Below, piece after piece: positions 1 to 7,580 of a stretch of DNA of 40,884 nucleotides (its first letter is position 1; the number at the start of each line of letters is the position of its first letter). Both the position numbers and the translations under genes were made by a program. The notes beneath the pieces are model-generated. The model saw only the letters and a list, made by a program, of their open reading frames with translations, searched no databases and was not told where the DNA came from. The stretch comes from Firmicutes bacterium HGW-Firmicutes-4 (GTDB lineage Bacteria; Bacillota; Clostridia; Eubacteriales; Eubacteriaceae), in assembly GCA_002841405.1 (NCBI GenBank), contig PGZR01000012.1:1-40884 (forward strand). Direction: 5' to 3'.

Positions 1-33
1 TGTCTTTTCAGGGCATAAAAACAGGAGATAATA

Positions 34-549
34 ATGGAAAATAATAATCGTTTAATCATCATTGGCCGTATTCTTGGTGTTCATGGAATCAAGGGCGAAC
101 TAAAAGTTTTGCCCCTTACTGATGATCCCGGACGTTTTTATGATCTGGACGCGATCACGCTGATCCATGACAAAACTGAAACAGATTACAAGATTACCAA
201 TTGCCGCCTCCACAAAACCAACGTGCTGTTGTTTCTCGAAGGCATCACCAACCGCAACGATGCCGAAGCTTTGACGGGCAGAGAAGTCGGTATCCCGAAA
301 GAACTGGCGGTTGCATTGGCTGAAGACGAATTTTTTATCGAAGATTTGTTGGGGTTGCCGGTTTACAATGACGGACAGCTGCTGGGAAAAATTACCGATG
401 TGATGCAAGCCGGCGGGGTGGATGTTTATACCATCACCGCAGGCAAGAAAGTCTACTGCGTTCCAGCCCGAAAACTCTATTTCACAGAAGTCAATGTTAA
501 AGCCGGCCGGATTGACGCCAACATCCCCCAGGAAATATTGGATCTATGA
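34..549 (+). CDS. rimM: Ribosome maturation factor RimM
   Basis: RimM assists late maturation of the 30S subunit, binding S19 and the 16S head. The 171-residue length is typical. The N-terminal RimM beta-barrel begins with the pattern IIGRILGVHGIKGELKV (residues 8-24), and the PRC-barrel half starts near residue 95 (EDEFFIEDLLGLPVY). The ATG follows an AGGAG at 23-27. The stop codon overlaps the start of trmD by 4 bases, so the two are probably translationally coupled. The order rimM-trmD-rplS is the classical ribosomal operon, whose upstream part (rpsP, ffh) would lie outside the window. Confidence 0.96.
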   Translation: MENNNRLIIIGRILGVHGIKGELKVLPLTDDPGRFYDLDAITLIHDKTETDYKITNCRLHKTNVLLFLEGITNRNDAEALTGREVGIPKELAVALAEDEFFIEDLLGLPVYNDGQLLGKITDVMQAGGVDVYTITAGKKVYCVPARKLYFTEVNVKAGRIDANIPQEILDL

Positions 550-1244
550 GATTTTTTTTCTTAACCTTATTTCCGGAAATCTTTGAAACATATTTTCAAA
601 CCGGGATGATTGGCCGCGGGGTTAAAGCGGGTCTGATTGACTATACCGTAATTAATATCCGGGATTTTTCCGGTAATAAACATCATAAGGTCGATGATAC
701 CCCTTACGGGGGCGGAGCCGGAATGGTGATGGCGGCTCCACCAATTGTTGCGGCCCTGAAAAGCATTCCTGGTTTTAGCAATTACCCGGTCATTTATTTA
801 ACGCCGGGGGGCAAACAATTTGAACAAAAAGATGGGACAAAGCTTTCAGAGTATCCGGGTTTAATTTTTATCTGCGGCCATTATGAAGGCATCGATCAGC
901 GGGTAATTGATGGTTATGTGGATCTGGAATTTTCAGTTGGAGACTATGTCTTGACCGGTGGCGAACTGCCGGCGCTGACTCTGGCTGATGCCATTGCCCG
1001 CCATATTCCCGGTTTTTTGGGAAACAGCGATAGTTTGGCGGAAGAGTCTTTTGAGAGTCATCTGCTGGAGTATCCCCACTATACCAAGCCCCGGGAATTT
1101 GAGGGCCAGGAAGTGCCAGAAGTTCTCCTATCCGGCAATCATGCCGAGATAAATAAATGGCGTTTAAGCCAGGCCGAAATACGGACCCGGTTAAAACGAC
1201 CTGATTTATTTAAAAAATACATAAACACAATAATACAAAAATAA
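546..1244 (+). CDS. trmD: tRNA (guanine37-N1)-methyltransferase TrmD
   Basis: TrmD uses S-adenosylmethionine to make m1G37 in tRNAs that read CNN codons, which prevents +1 frameshifting. It is a dimeric SPOUT enzyme. The knot and SAM-site motifs are visible: LTPGGKQF near residue 86, ICGHYEGIDQRV near 112 and SVGDYVLTGGELPALTLADA near 133. The 232-residue length is slightly short but normal for clostridia. Its ATG overlaps the rimM stop (ATGA), so it is part of the same operon. A separate promoter follows its stop codon and drives rplS. Confidence 0.97.
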   Translation: MRFFFLTLFPEIFETYFQTGMIGRGVKAGLIDYTVINIRDFSGNKHHKVDDTPYGGGAGMVMAAPPIVAALKSIPGFSNYPVIYLTPGGKQFEQKDGTKLSEYPGLIFICGHYEGIDQRVIDGYVDLEFSVGDYVLTGGELPALTLADAIARHIPGFLGNSDSLAEESFESHLLEYPHYTKPREFEGQEVPEVLLSGNHAEINKWRLSQAEIRTRLKRPDLFKKYINTIIQK

Positions 1245-1245
1245 C

Positions 1246-1274
1246 TTGCATAGAGAATAAAAAAAGTGTATAAT
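1246..1274 (+). promoter_or_regulatory. Sigma-A type promoter for rplS with structured leader
   Basis: TTGCAT at 1246-1251 and TATAAT at 1269-1274 are separated by 17 bases, a near-consensus vegetative promoter directly after trmD. It gives rplS a leader of about 70 bases (about 1282-1353), which contains short complementary segments such as ACGT at two places. Ribosomal protein L19 leaders are known in Firmicutes, but I cannot confirm a match to that family by eye. Confidence 0.7.
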
Positions 1275-1353
1275 ATGTCAGTATGTTATTAAGAGAGACG
1301 GTCCTCTGTACGTGATGCATGAACGTCGGAAATCGAATATTAAGGAGAAAAAA

Positions 1354-1698
1354 ATGGACATTATTAAAAAGATTCAATTAGAAAATATGAAGGCAGAACC
1401 ACCAAAGTTTAGCGTTGGTGACACTGTAAAAGTTCATGTTAAAGTAATCGAAGGTAAAAAAGAAAGAATTCAGATTTTTGAAGGCATCGTACTTAAAAAA
1501 CAAAACGGCGGCGTTGGTGAAACTTTCACCGTACGTAAAATTTCTTCAGGTTTTGGGGTTGAACGAACATTCCTGATCCACTCACCAAAAATCGAAAAAG
1601 TTGATGTGGTTAGACGTGGTAAGGTACGTCGAGCTAAACTTAACTATCTTCGTGATCGAGTTGGTAAAGCAGCAAAAGTCAAAGAAAAAAGAGCGTAA
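1354..1698 (+). CDS. rplS: 50S ribosomal protein L19
   Basis: L19 sits at the 30S-50S interface of the ribosome. The start was set at the ATG preceded by AAGGAG (1342-1347), giving 114 residues beginning MDIIKKIQ, the usual L19 N-terminus. An upstream in-frame ATG at 1312 would add 14 residues with no family support. Typical family motifs are [26 protein letters not shown] and [21 protein letters not shown]. The gene has its own promoter and is followed by a strong terminator, so it can be transcribed independently of rimM-trmD. Confidence 0.97.
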   Translation: MDIIKKIQLENMKAEPPKFSVGDTVKVHVKVIEGKKERIQIFEGIVLKKQNGGVGETFTVRKISSGFGVERTFLIHSPKIEKVDVVRRGKVRRAKLNYLRDRVGKAAKVKEKRA

Positions 1699-1701
1699 TT
1701 C

Positions 1702-1724
1702 AGAGGCTGTCAAGCCTCTTTTTT
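1702..1724 (+). terminator. Rho-independent terminator after rplS
   Basis: The arms AGAGGC (1702-1707) and GCCTCT (1714-1719) form a 6-bp stem with a 6-base loop, followed by a run of six T. It lies 3 bases after the rplS stop codon. Confidence 0.88.
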
Positions 1725-1775
1725 GGTTAACTGGCGTTTATATAAATAATTCGTTGCAAGCAAGGAAGTGAAAAA

Positions 1776-2303
1776 ATGAAAGAAGATCAGGAATCTAAAG
1801 GTAATTTGGAACTTAAAGAATGGATACAATCCGCAGTGATTGCCATTGTTCTTGCTTTTATCATAAAAATGTTTTTATTCGACTTTGTCATGGTTCAGGG
1901 AAGCTCGATGTTTCCCACCCTGGTCGAAGGAGACCGCCTGATTGTCAATAAAATCGGTTATACCATTGGTGAGCCGGATTATGGCGAGATTGTCATCCTC
2001 AGTTACAGTGACAGCGTCGAGTATGTCAAGCGGGTAATTGGAAAAGGCGGAGATACCATTGCAATCAAAGATATGGTGGTTTATCGTAACGGTGAGCCGC
2101 TAACTGAAGATTATATCAATACTGAGGATTATGAAGATTTTTCCGAAGTCACCGTGCCAACCGGTACTTATTTTGTCATGGGTGATAACCGGGCCAATAG
2201 TTCAGATAGTCGCTACCCGAGCCTCGGATTCGTGGAAAGGGATGCCATTGACGGTAAAGTCATCTTCAGAATTTGGCCCCTTTCGGAAATAGGACTGGTA
2301 TAA
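1776..2303 (+). CDS. lepB: Type I signal peptidase
   Basis: This membrane serine protease cleaves Sec and Tat signal peptides on the outer face of the cytoplasmic membrane. One N-terminal transmembrane segment (residues about 17-37) precedes the catalytic domain, as in Gram-positive SipS-type enzymes. The Ser/Lys dyad is visible: Ser44 in GSSMFPTL and Lys85 in EYVKRVIG. The box E motif GDNRANSSDSR is at 136-146. The length of 175 residues is typical. An AAGGAAG ribosome site precedes the ATG. The stop codon is 2 bases before the rbgA start, so the two probably form an operon. Secreted proteins of the polysaccharide locus would be its substrates. Confidence 0.96.
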   Translation: MKEDQESKGNLELKEWIQSAVIAIVLAFIIKMFLFDFVMVQGSSMFPTLVEGDRLIVNKIGYTIGEPDYGEIVILSYSDSVEYVKRVIGKGGDTIAIKDMVVYRNGEPLTEDYINTEDYEDFSEVTVPTGTYFVMGDNRANSSDSRYPSLGFVERDAIDGKVIFRIWPLSEIGLV

Positions 2304-2305
2304 AA

Positions 2306-3145
2306 ATGTCAGAAGAAAAAATTGAATACATCCAATGGTATCCTGGTCATATGGCCAAAGCCAATCGTGAAATAAAAGAAAAGCTTAAACTGATCAATGT
2401 GGTGATCGAAGTGGTCGATGCCAGGCTGCCACTGTCGAGTAAAAATCCCGAGATCAACCAGTATACCTGGAACAAGCAGCACATCTTGCTCCTAAATAAG
2501 TCGGATTTAGCAGATCCAGAAGTCAGTCTCGAATGGATGGACTGGTTTAAGAAAAATACCGATATTCAGAAAATAGTTTTGTTTGATGCCTTTGACCGAC
2601 GGATGAAAACGGACCTGGTCAGAACCATTCATGAGTTGAATATTAAAGAAAAAGCTCAGGTAAAATGCCTGGTTTGTGGAATTCCCAACGTCGGAAAATC
2701 AACGGTTATCAATAGCCTGATTGGTAAAAGGAAAACCCAGATTGGCAATAAACCAGGGGTAACTAAGGGTCAGCAATGGCTCAGTACTCCGGATCACCTG
2801 ATGCTCTTGGATACCCCGGGAATATTATGGCCGAAATTTGAAGATCCGCTAGTTGGGCTGCACTTAGCCTGGCTAGGCTCCATCAAAGATACCATTTACG
2901 AAAAAGAGAATATTGCAGCTGATTTGCTGAAATACCTGTTGGTTTATTATCCCGATGAACTGGAAGCGATTTATAAAATCGAAGTTGCCGGAAAAAGTCT
3001 TCCCGAGGTTTTCGACGCCATTGCCAAAAGTCGGGGATTGCTGATTAAAGGCGGCGAGTATGATTATGCCCGAACCAGTGTGCTGATTCTCAATGATTTT
3101 AAAAATGGCCGGATCGGTCGGATTACCTTGGAACGACCGGAATAG
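2306..3145 (+). CDS. rbgA: Ribosome biogenesis GTPase RbgA (YlqF)
   Basis: RbgA is a circularly permuted GTPase that acts late in 50S assembly. The permuted motif order is visible: G4 NKSD at 64-67, G1 GIPNVGKS at 125-132, G2 threonine in GVTKG at about 153, and G3 DTPG at 169-172. The start was chosen at the ATG 2 bases after lepB, which gives MSEEKIEYIQWYPGHMAKA, the family N-terminus. An earlier in-frame start inside lepB is unlikely. The ribosome site is weak, which suggests translational coupling to lepB. Length is 279 residues. Confidence 0.95.
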   Translation: MSEEKIEYIQWYPGHMAKANREIKEKLKLINVVIEVVDARLPLSSKNPEINQYTWNKQHILLLNKSDLADPEVSLEWMDWFKKNTDIQKIVLFDAFDRRMKTDLVRTIHELNIKEKAQVKCLVCGIPNVGKSTVINSLIGKRKTQIGNKPGVTKGQQWLSTPDHLMLLDTPGILWPKFEDPLVGLHLAWLGSIKDTIYEKENIAADLLKYLLVYYPDELEAIYKIEVAGKSLPEVFDAIAKSRGLLIKGGEYDYARTSVLILNDFKNGRIGRITLERPE

Positions 3146-3184
3146 CAGTGCTTCATTAGAAAGTACTGGAGTTAATTACAAAAA

Positions 3185-3222
3185 GCAATCAGTTTCTGTT
3201 AATCAGGGTTGATTGTTTTTTT
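3185..3222 (+). terminator. Terminator after rbgA
   Basis: CAATCA (3186-3191) pairs with TGATTG (3210-3215), and seven T follow. It lies about 40 bases after the rbgA stop codon. Confidence 0.7.
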
Positions 3223-3331
3223 ATTTTTGGCTAACTTATCGGAGAACAGCAGTGTGGTGGTCGATATTTTGAACCATGGGGAATCTGAATCATCTAGGGG
3301 CGGATGACTATTTTATTTTGCAGATCTGTAG

Positions 3332-3337
3332 TATAAT
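3332..3337 (+). promoter_or_regulatory. Putative -10 box upstream of rnhB
   Basis: A perfect TATAAT lies 37 bases before the rnhB start. No convincing -35 hexamer is present at 16-18 bases upstream, so this is only a partial promoter match. Confidence 0.4.
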
Positions 3338-3374
3338 ATTACTGAAAAATAATGACTAATTAAAAGAGGTAATC

Positions 3375-4151
3375 ATGAATTCGTTTCAAGACATGACCGT
3401 CACCGGTATTAAGGAGTACATTTCAAGAGAGTTAATTGAGTCTTATTCAGATATGATCCCGGCGCTAAAGGAAGATCATCGGGCAGCAGTTAAAAAAATT
3501 GGTGAATCATTGGAGAAGAAAGTAGCAGCTAGAGATCAAGAAGCCAATCGAATCCTTAAAATGAAATCAATCGAAGCGGGTTATTATAATAGCGGTATTC
3601 TCAGAATCGGGGGAATCGATGAGGTCGGACGGGGACCGTTGGCTGGACCGGTAGTAACCTGTGTCATTATTCTAAAGCCAGATTCCAGTCGCTTATATGT
3701 CAATGACTCAAAAAAGATATCCAAGAAAGTACGCGAACGCTTATGCGAACAGTTACTTGAAGATGCCTTAGATTATGCTATTGGCCAGGTTGATAATGAC
3801 GTAATCGACAGCCTGAATATTCTTAATGCCACTAAAAAAGCCATGATGGATTCCTTAGCCACGCTATCAGTTAAACCGGAGCTGTTGCTGATCGATGCCC
3901 TTCATATTGATTCTGAAATCCCCCAAAAAGCGATTATTCATGGCGATGCTACCAGTTATTCGATTGCGGCGGCAAGTATTGTTGCCAAGGTTTACCGGGA
4001 TAATCTGATGCAGATTTATCACGAGGAGTATCCGGAGTATGGTTTCGATCATAATATGGGTTACGGGACTGCCGAACATATCAGAGCCCTTCATAAGTAT
4101 GGTCCAACGCCCATCCACCGAAGAAGTTTCATTCAGAATCTAGGTCTATAA
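3375..4151 (+). CDS. rnhB: Ribonuclease HII
   Basis: RNase HII nicks RNA-DNA hybrids 5' of ribonucleotides, removing primers and misincorporated ribonucleotides. The catalytic segment GIDEVGRGPLAGP (about residues 79-91) carries the first Asp and Glu. LLIDALHI and HGDATSYSIAAASIVAKVYRD carry the later acidic residues and the family signature. The 258-residue length includes an N-terminal extension of about 70 residues typical of Firmicutes. AGAGG precedes the ATG. The stop overlaps the yraN start by one base (TAATG), so the two genes are coupled. Confidence 0.96.
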   Translation: MNSFQDMTVTGIKEYISRELIESYSDMIPALKEDHRAAVKKIGESLEKKVAARDQEANRILKMKSIEAGYYNSGILRIGGIDEVGRGPLAGPVVTCVIILKPDSSRLYVNDSKKISKKVRERLCEQLLEDALDYAIGQVDNDVIDSLNILNATKKAMMDSLATLSVKPELLLIDALHIDSEIPQKAIIHGDATSYSIAAASIVAKVYRDNLMQIYHEEYPEYGFDHNMGYGTAEHIRALHKYGPTPIHRRSFIQNLGL

Positions 4152-4516
4152 TGAAGACGCACAATGTAAAAAAAGGGAATGCCGGAGAAGCGTTGGCGGT
4201 GGCATTTTTAAAAAATGCCGATCATCAGATTCGTGATCGGAATTACAAAAAACCTTCTGGTGAAATTGATCTGATTACTCAGGATGGTGACACCCTGGTT
4301 TTCATTGAAGTGAAATATCGAAAGAATCTGGACTACGGATATCCGCGGGAAGCAGTGAACCGGGCAAAACAAAAACGAATTGCCAAAACAGCGCTCTGGT
4401 ATTTAAAGGAGCAACAGCTTGATGATGTTAATATCCGCTTTGATGTCGTCGAAATATATTATTCTCAAGATGGAGAGCAGGTAATTAATCACTTTGAGAG
4501 TGCTTTCTCATTCTAA
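4151..4516 (+). CDS. yraN: YraN family (UPF0102) nuclease-like protein
   Basis: This is a small predicted endonuclease-fold protein of unknown role that commonly follows rnhB. The restriction-endonuclease-like core is visible: GNAGEALAVAFLKN near the start, KKPSGEIDLITQDGDTLVFI, and EVKYRK with the Glu-x-Lys metal-site pair. Length is 121 residues, as usual. It overlaps rnhB by one base and is followed by a terminator shared with the convergent gene downstream. The biochemical function is not established. Confidence 0.9.
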   Translation: MKTHNVKKGNAGEALAVAFLKNADHQIRDRNYKKPSGEIDLITQDGDTLVFIEVKYRKNLDYGYPREAVNRAKQKRIAKTALWYLKEQQLDDVNIRFDVVEIYYSQDGEQVINHFESAFSF

Positions 4517-4540
4517 TCAATATTCATTCAAAGAGAAAAA

Positions 4541-4583
4541 GCCGGGCGGTAGTCAAAGAAACTGACAAAAGCCCGGTTTTTTT
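4541..4583. terminator. Bidirectional terminator between yraN and the MazG-like gene
   Basis: AAAAAGCCGGGC and GCCCGG followed by seven T form a GC-rich stem (4542-4547 with 4571-4576). A-rich and T-rich flanks on either side allow use from both strands, which suits the convergent genes. Confidence 0.88.
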
Positions 4584-4591
4584 GTGAAATA

Positions 4592-4912
4592 TTATTGGCC
4601 ATCGTCGACCGAGATCAGAAAGACCTTTTCAGAATAGGTGCCCTTATTTTCTTTATTCTGAATTTTTAAATAATCAATATGAAGTGGCTCATACTCAAAG
4701 GTTTCCACAATTGCATCCAGCAATTCGTAGATATCCGAAAGTTCATCTTCCGAGGGTCTCTTCAAAAAAATTTGAGCCTTTTCAAGAAGCTTTTCTTTTA
4801 ATGCATCCCGAACTTCTGATTCACCTAAGATTTTGTACTCACAGGTACGTCCGCTGTCTCTAATGATTTCAGGAATCTTATCCCGAACAATTTTGTTGTA
4901 CTCAACTTTCAT
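4592..4912 (-). CDS. MazG-like / phosphoribosyl-ATP pyrophosphohydrolase-like protein
   Basis: The opening VEYNKIVRDKIPEII is the hallmark of a small all-alpha NTP-pyrophosphatase-like family, and 106 residues is the usual size. Such proteins hydrolyse nucleoside triphosphates using an acidic ExxE...ExxD metal site. Here the first helix reads KLLEKAQIFL, where relatives usually carry more glutamates, while the second keeps ELSDIYELLDAI. Metal binding may therefore be altered. The start is preceded by GAGGTGA on the minus strand, and a TATAAT (-10) lies just upstream. Its cellular substrate is unknown, and it is unrelated in orientation to both neighbours. Confidence 0.8.
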   Translation of the reverse strand: MKVEYNKIVRDKIPEIIRDSGRTCEYKILGESEVRDALKEKLLEKAQIFLKRPSEDELSDIYELLDAIVETFEYEPLHIDYLKIQNKENKGTYSEKVFLISVDDGQ

Positions 4913-4931
4913 AATCTATCACCTCAAGCAT

Positions 4932-4961
4932 ATTATACCCAAAGGTTCTATTTAAAAACAA
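4932..4961 (-). promoter_or_regulatory. Promoter for the MazG-like gene
   Basis: On the minus strand, TTGTTT (4961-4956) and TATAAT (4937-4932) are separated by 18 bases, about 20 bases upstream of the gene's start codon. Confidence 0.55.
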
Positions 4962-5196
4962 GAGGAATAAGATATTCTTAAGAAAAAAAATGGAGTGTCG
5001 GGAGTAGGACTTGTTGATGCAACATAAAGATACGATTATTGAAAATACTGCTATAAGTTTTCAGGAACGAAAACAGGCCTGCCTGCAATCGCTGCGTTTT
5101 TGCTAAATTTTTGGGTATATATCTACTTAATGGATTGAATTAGTCATCTAGTAAAAAATTAACATTAAGCTGCCACCTAAAAAATGAAACTAGTGC
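4962..5196. other. Intergenic region before the first beta-helix gene
   Basis: No open frame, tRNA or recognisable riboswitch is visible here. A locally GC-richer patch at about 5070-5100 contains short self-complementary pieces (CAGGCCTGCCTG) and a following T-run. It could be a remnant terminator or mobile-element scar, but I cannot identify it. Confidence 0.3.
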
Positions 5197-5228
5197 TTGT
5201 ATTTTTACTCAAAAAATACTATTATAAT
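5197..5228 (+). promoter_or_regulatory. Putative promoter of the first beta-helix gene
   Basis: TTGTAT (5197-5202) is followed after 17 bases by TATTAT (5220-5225), which overlaps a TATAAT (5223-5228). The resulting leader of about 105 bases shows no c-di-GMP aptamer, unlike the leaders of the two later paralogues. Confidence 0.5.
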
Positions 5229-5338
5229 TAGAATAGTTCTATTTTAATCTATGGAACAAGTACTAGATTTTACAACTACAGCAATCTTAAAAAATGTCGT
5301 AAAATCATTTGGTAAAATACTAGAAGGAAGGTTTAATT

Positions 5339-6586
5339 ATGGGTAAACTAGCGGTATCAGTGTTAATACTGATCGTAATCAGCGTAAGTGTTTTTACATT
5401 GAACTTCATAGGTCCTGCAAAATTGGACTACTCGGAAAAACTTTCTTCGAATCCAAATCAAATAAAAGAAGTAGCAGGAGCAACTGATAAAACGTTAAAT
5501 GCAAAAGATTTCGGAGCAAAAGGAGACGGGTTAACAGATGATACAGCGGCTTTACAGAATGCAATTGATGAATCAAGTCAAGAAAATGCACTATTAGTGA
5601 TACCAGAATCGAAAGAGCCCTATCTTATAACAAAACAATTGATATTTACTAAAGACACTCATATTAGCGGTTATGGAGCAATATTATTCATGGCTCCTGA
5701 AATAGACACAATCAGAAACATGCTATGGTCAGATCCCGATGACACTATTTCAAATATTTCAATTGAAGGGCTGACTTTAAAATCCGAAAACAAAATTGCG
5801 GGTGTGGATTATTACGAAAATAGTATGGTTAGCAATGTTCAGGGAATATACTTTCAAGGAGTTGATACGTTGAAAATTAACGATGTTCTCATGGACAGTG
5901 TTTATGTTGGAATAAAAATATCACAAAAAGGAAAACATATTAATAAGAATATAAAAATAAGTAATTTAAAAATAGAGAATTCTGGTATGCCAATACAGAT
6001 TTCTGGTACCAACGGCTTTAGTATGGTTGATAGTGTCCTGAATTCAAATGACGGAGGAACGAAATGGTTGCATTCAGCATATCTGAGAGGTGACAACAGT
6101 AATTTCTATTTCGAAAATGTTGAGTTTAATAATGCGTCTGGGGGAGGAATTACGATAGCAGGAAATCCTCAGTATAAAAATCCGCCTCGCAATATGGTAT
6201 TTAAAAACTGTCGTATCAAGGACAGTGTTGTTGGGGTTCATTTTAATAGTGGAGCAAAAGAAATTTTTATTTCAGGATTAGTTGTTGAGGGATGCAGTTT
6301 GGGTTTTAAAATAAATAACGCTTCTGAACTCCACATTGATAATGTCAAAATTAGTAATTCGCAACCGAATGACAAAGATCATGGTGGATTTAGTATTGAA
6401 AATGTCAATCAAGCAGAAATTTCAGATGTTACGATTGACGCCAGTGGTATGACAGAATCACTATGTCTATTGATTGGTAACATCGAGGACTTGAAACTAG
6501 CATCATTTAAATCAAGTGAAGTTAAAAATATACCTTTATTCAGTGTTGAAAGCGAAGCTTCAATAAAGAATCTGAGTATTGAGTAA
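5339..6586 (+). CDS. Secreted beta-helix protein, pectate-lyase-3-like, paralogue 1
   Basis: The protein starts with a hydrophobic segment (residues about 4-25) that is a signal peptide or membrane anchor. It then has the motif KDFGAKGDGLTDDTAALQNA (from about 56) that opens right-handed beta-helix proteins of the pectate-lyase/GH28-related superfamily. The rest is a series of short beta-strand coils rich in N, S and I. It aligns along its length with the two later paralogues (shared GTKWLH, RGDNSNF and FNNA.GGG motifs) but stops about 80 residues earlier, lacking their C-terminal KYKSIDKYGIGF-type module. No catalytic residues can be assigned with confidence. Its place at the head of a polysaccharide locus suggests a polymer-binding, lyase or epimerase role. 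Confidence 0.82.
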   Translation: MGKLAVSVLILIVISVSVFTLNFIGPAKLDYSEKLSSNPNQIKEVAGATDKTLNAKDFGAKGDGLTDDTAALQNAIDESSQENALLVIPESKEPYLITKQLIFTKDTHISGYGAILFMAPEIDTIRNMLWSDPDDTISNISIEGLTLKSENKIAGVDYYENSMVSNVQGIYFQGVDTLKINDVLMDSVYVGIKISQKGKHINKNIKISNLKIENSGMPIQISGTNGFSMVDSVLNSNDGGTKWLHSAYLRGDNSNFYFENVEFNNASGGGITIAGNPQYKNPPRNMVFKNCRIKDSVVGVHFNSGAKEIFISGLVVEGCSLGFKINNASELHIDNVKISNSQPNDKDHGGFSIENVNQAEISDVTIDASGMTESLCLLIGNIEDLKLASFKSSEVKNIPLFSVESEASIKNLSIE

Positions 6587-6741
6587 TAAAAACCAAGAGT
6601 AAATGCAACGAGATAGCTTATTTAGTGACCTCTCAGCTAGATCAAACGTAGGAACAGATAGGAAAATAATTTATGGGTTAATAATATTTTATATCAGTAT
6701 ACACGAAGACAACTAAATGCTTCATAATTAAATCATGGGGG

Positions 6742-7398
6742 GTGTGGGTCATAAAGTATTTAAAAATTAAACGAGTTCTGGATTTAGTCTTTTCATTTAT
6801 CGGATTAGTGATGCTTATGCCATTGATATGTATGATAATAATCTTCATAAAAATTGATTCTAAAGGTCCGGTGCTTTTCAAGCAAAAACGTGTAGGAATT
6901 CATAAATCTCATTTTTACGTATTAAAATTTCGAACGATGAAAGTTGATACGCCAAATGATATTCCAACGCACCTTATGGAGAATCCGGAGTTTTATATCA
7001 CACGAACGGGAAGGTTTTTAAGAAAAACCAGTTTGGATGAATTACCGCAAATTTGGAATATCTTCTTAGGGGAGATGAGCATCATAGGACCACGACCAGC
7101 GCTCTGGAATCAGTATGATTTAATTGCGGAACGTGACAAATATGGTGCAAATGATGTGCCAGTAGGACTTACGGGGTGGGCTCAGATAAATGGCCGAGAT
7201 GAGTTGCCCATTGAATTGAAAGCAAAACTTGATGGCGAATATGTAAAAAAAATAGGCCTAAGGATGGATATCAAGTGCTTTTTTGGTACCATCATAAGTG
7301 TTTTAAAAAAAGAAGGTGTTGTAGAAGGTGGGACCGGTAAATTGAAAGTGGATGAGATCGAAAATAAAACTGAGTCCGAAGAAAAAGCAGACAAATAA
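6742..7398 (+). CDS. Priming sugar-phosphate transferase (bacterial sugar transferase family)
   Basis: This enzyme transfers a sugar phosphate from a nucleotide sugar to undecaprenyl phosphate, starting the repeat unit. It is the short, monotopic form with one membrane helix (residues about 12-35), without the extra membrane domain of WbaP or WcaJ. Family motifs are visible: SKGPVLFKQKRVG, FYVLKFRTM, RFLRKTSLDELPQIWN, GEMSIIGPRP and GLTGWAQINGRD. The start is uncertain. GTG at 6742 follows a run of G that may itself be the ribosome site, so initiation could be slightly downstream. The C-terminal tail is charged (Glu/Lys). Confidence 0.9.
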   Translation: MWVIKYLKIKRVLDLVFSFIGLVMLMPLICMIIIFIKIDSKGPVLFKQKRVGIHKSHFYVLKFRTMKVDTPNDIPTHLMENPEFYITRTGRFLRKTSLDELPQIWNIFLGEMSIIGPRPALWNQYDLIAERDKYGANDVPVGLTGWAQINGRDELPIELKAKLDGEYVKKIGLRMDIKCFFGTIISVLKKEGVVEGGTGKLKVDEIENKTESEEKADK

Positions 7399-7486
7399 TA
7401 TTTTTGAAATCAATAGATTCTGGAATGTTCAGTTTTATTACTAAATTCGGTAGACTAATTTTAACCATCATTTGAATCGGTAACTG

Positions 7487-7517
7487 TTGACTAGTATTAG
7501 ATTTGTAATGCTATTCT
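7487..7517 (+). promoter_or_regulatory. Possible promoter before the glycosyltransferase/wbp genes
   Basis: TTGACT (7487-7492) and TGcTATTCT (7509-7517, extended -10) are 19 bases apart. A second TTGACA at 7520-7525 has no good -10 partner. The 182-base gap between genes makes an internal promoter plausible. Confidence 0.35.
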
Positions 7518-7580
7518 TATTGACAAATCGCAGGATTACTTAGGATTTATTAATAGTTGTTTAAGGGAGGGTGCAGGTCA

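Noticed and set aside
1-18. Possible end of an upstream gene (KH-domain protein) finishing at TAA 16-18.
   Set aside because: Only five codons are visible and they do not match a tail I can recognise.
5066-5110. GC-richer CAGGCCTGCCTG patch with following T-run as a mobile-element end or terminator.
   Set aside because: No matching inverted end, target duplication or transposase is present, and the stem pairing is poor.
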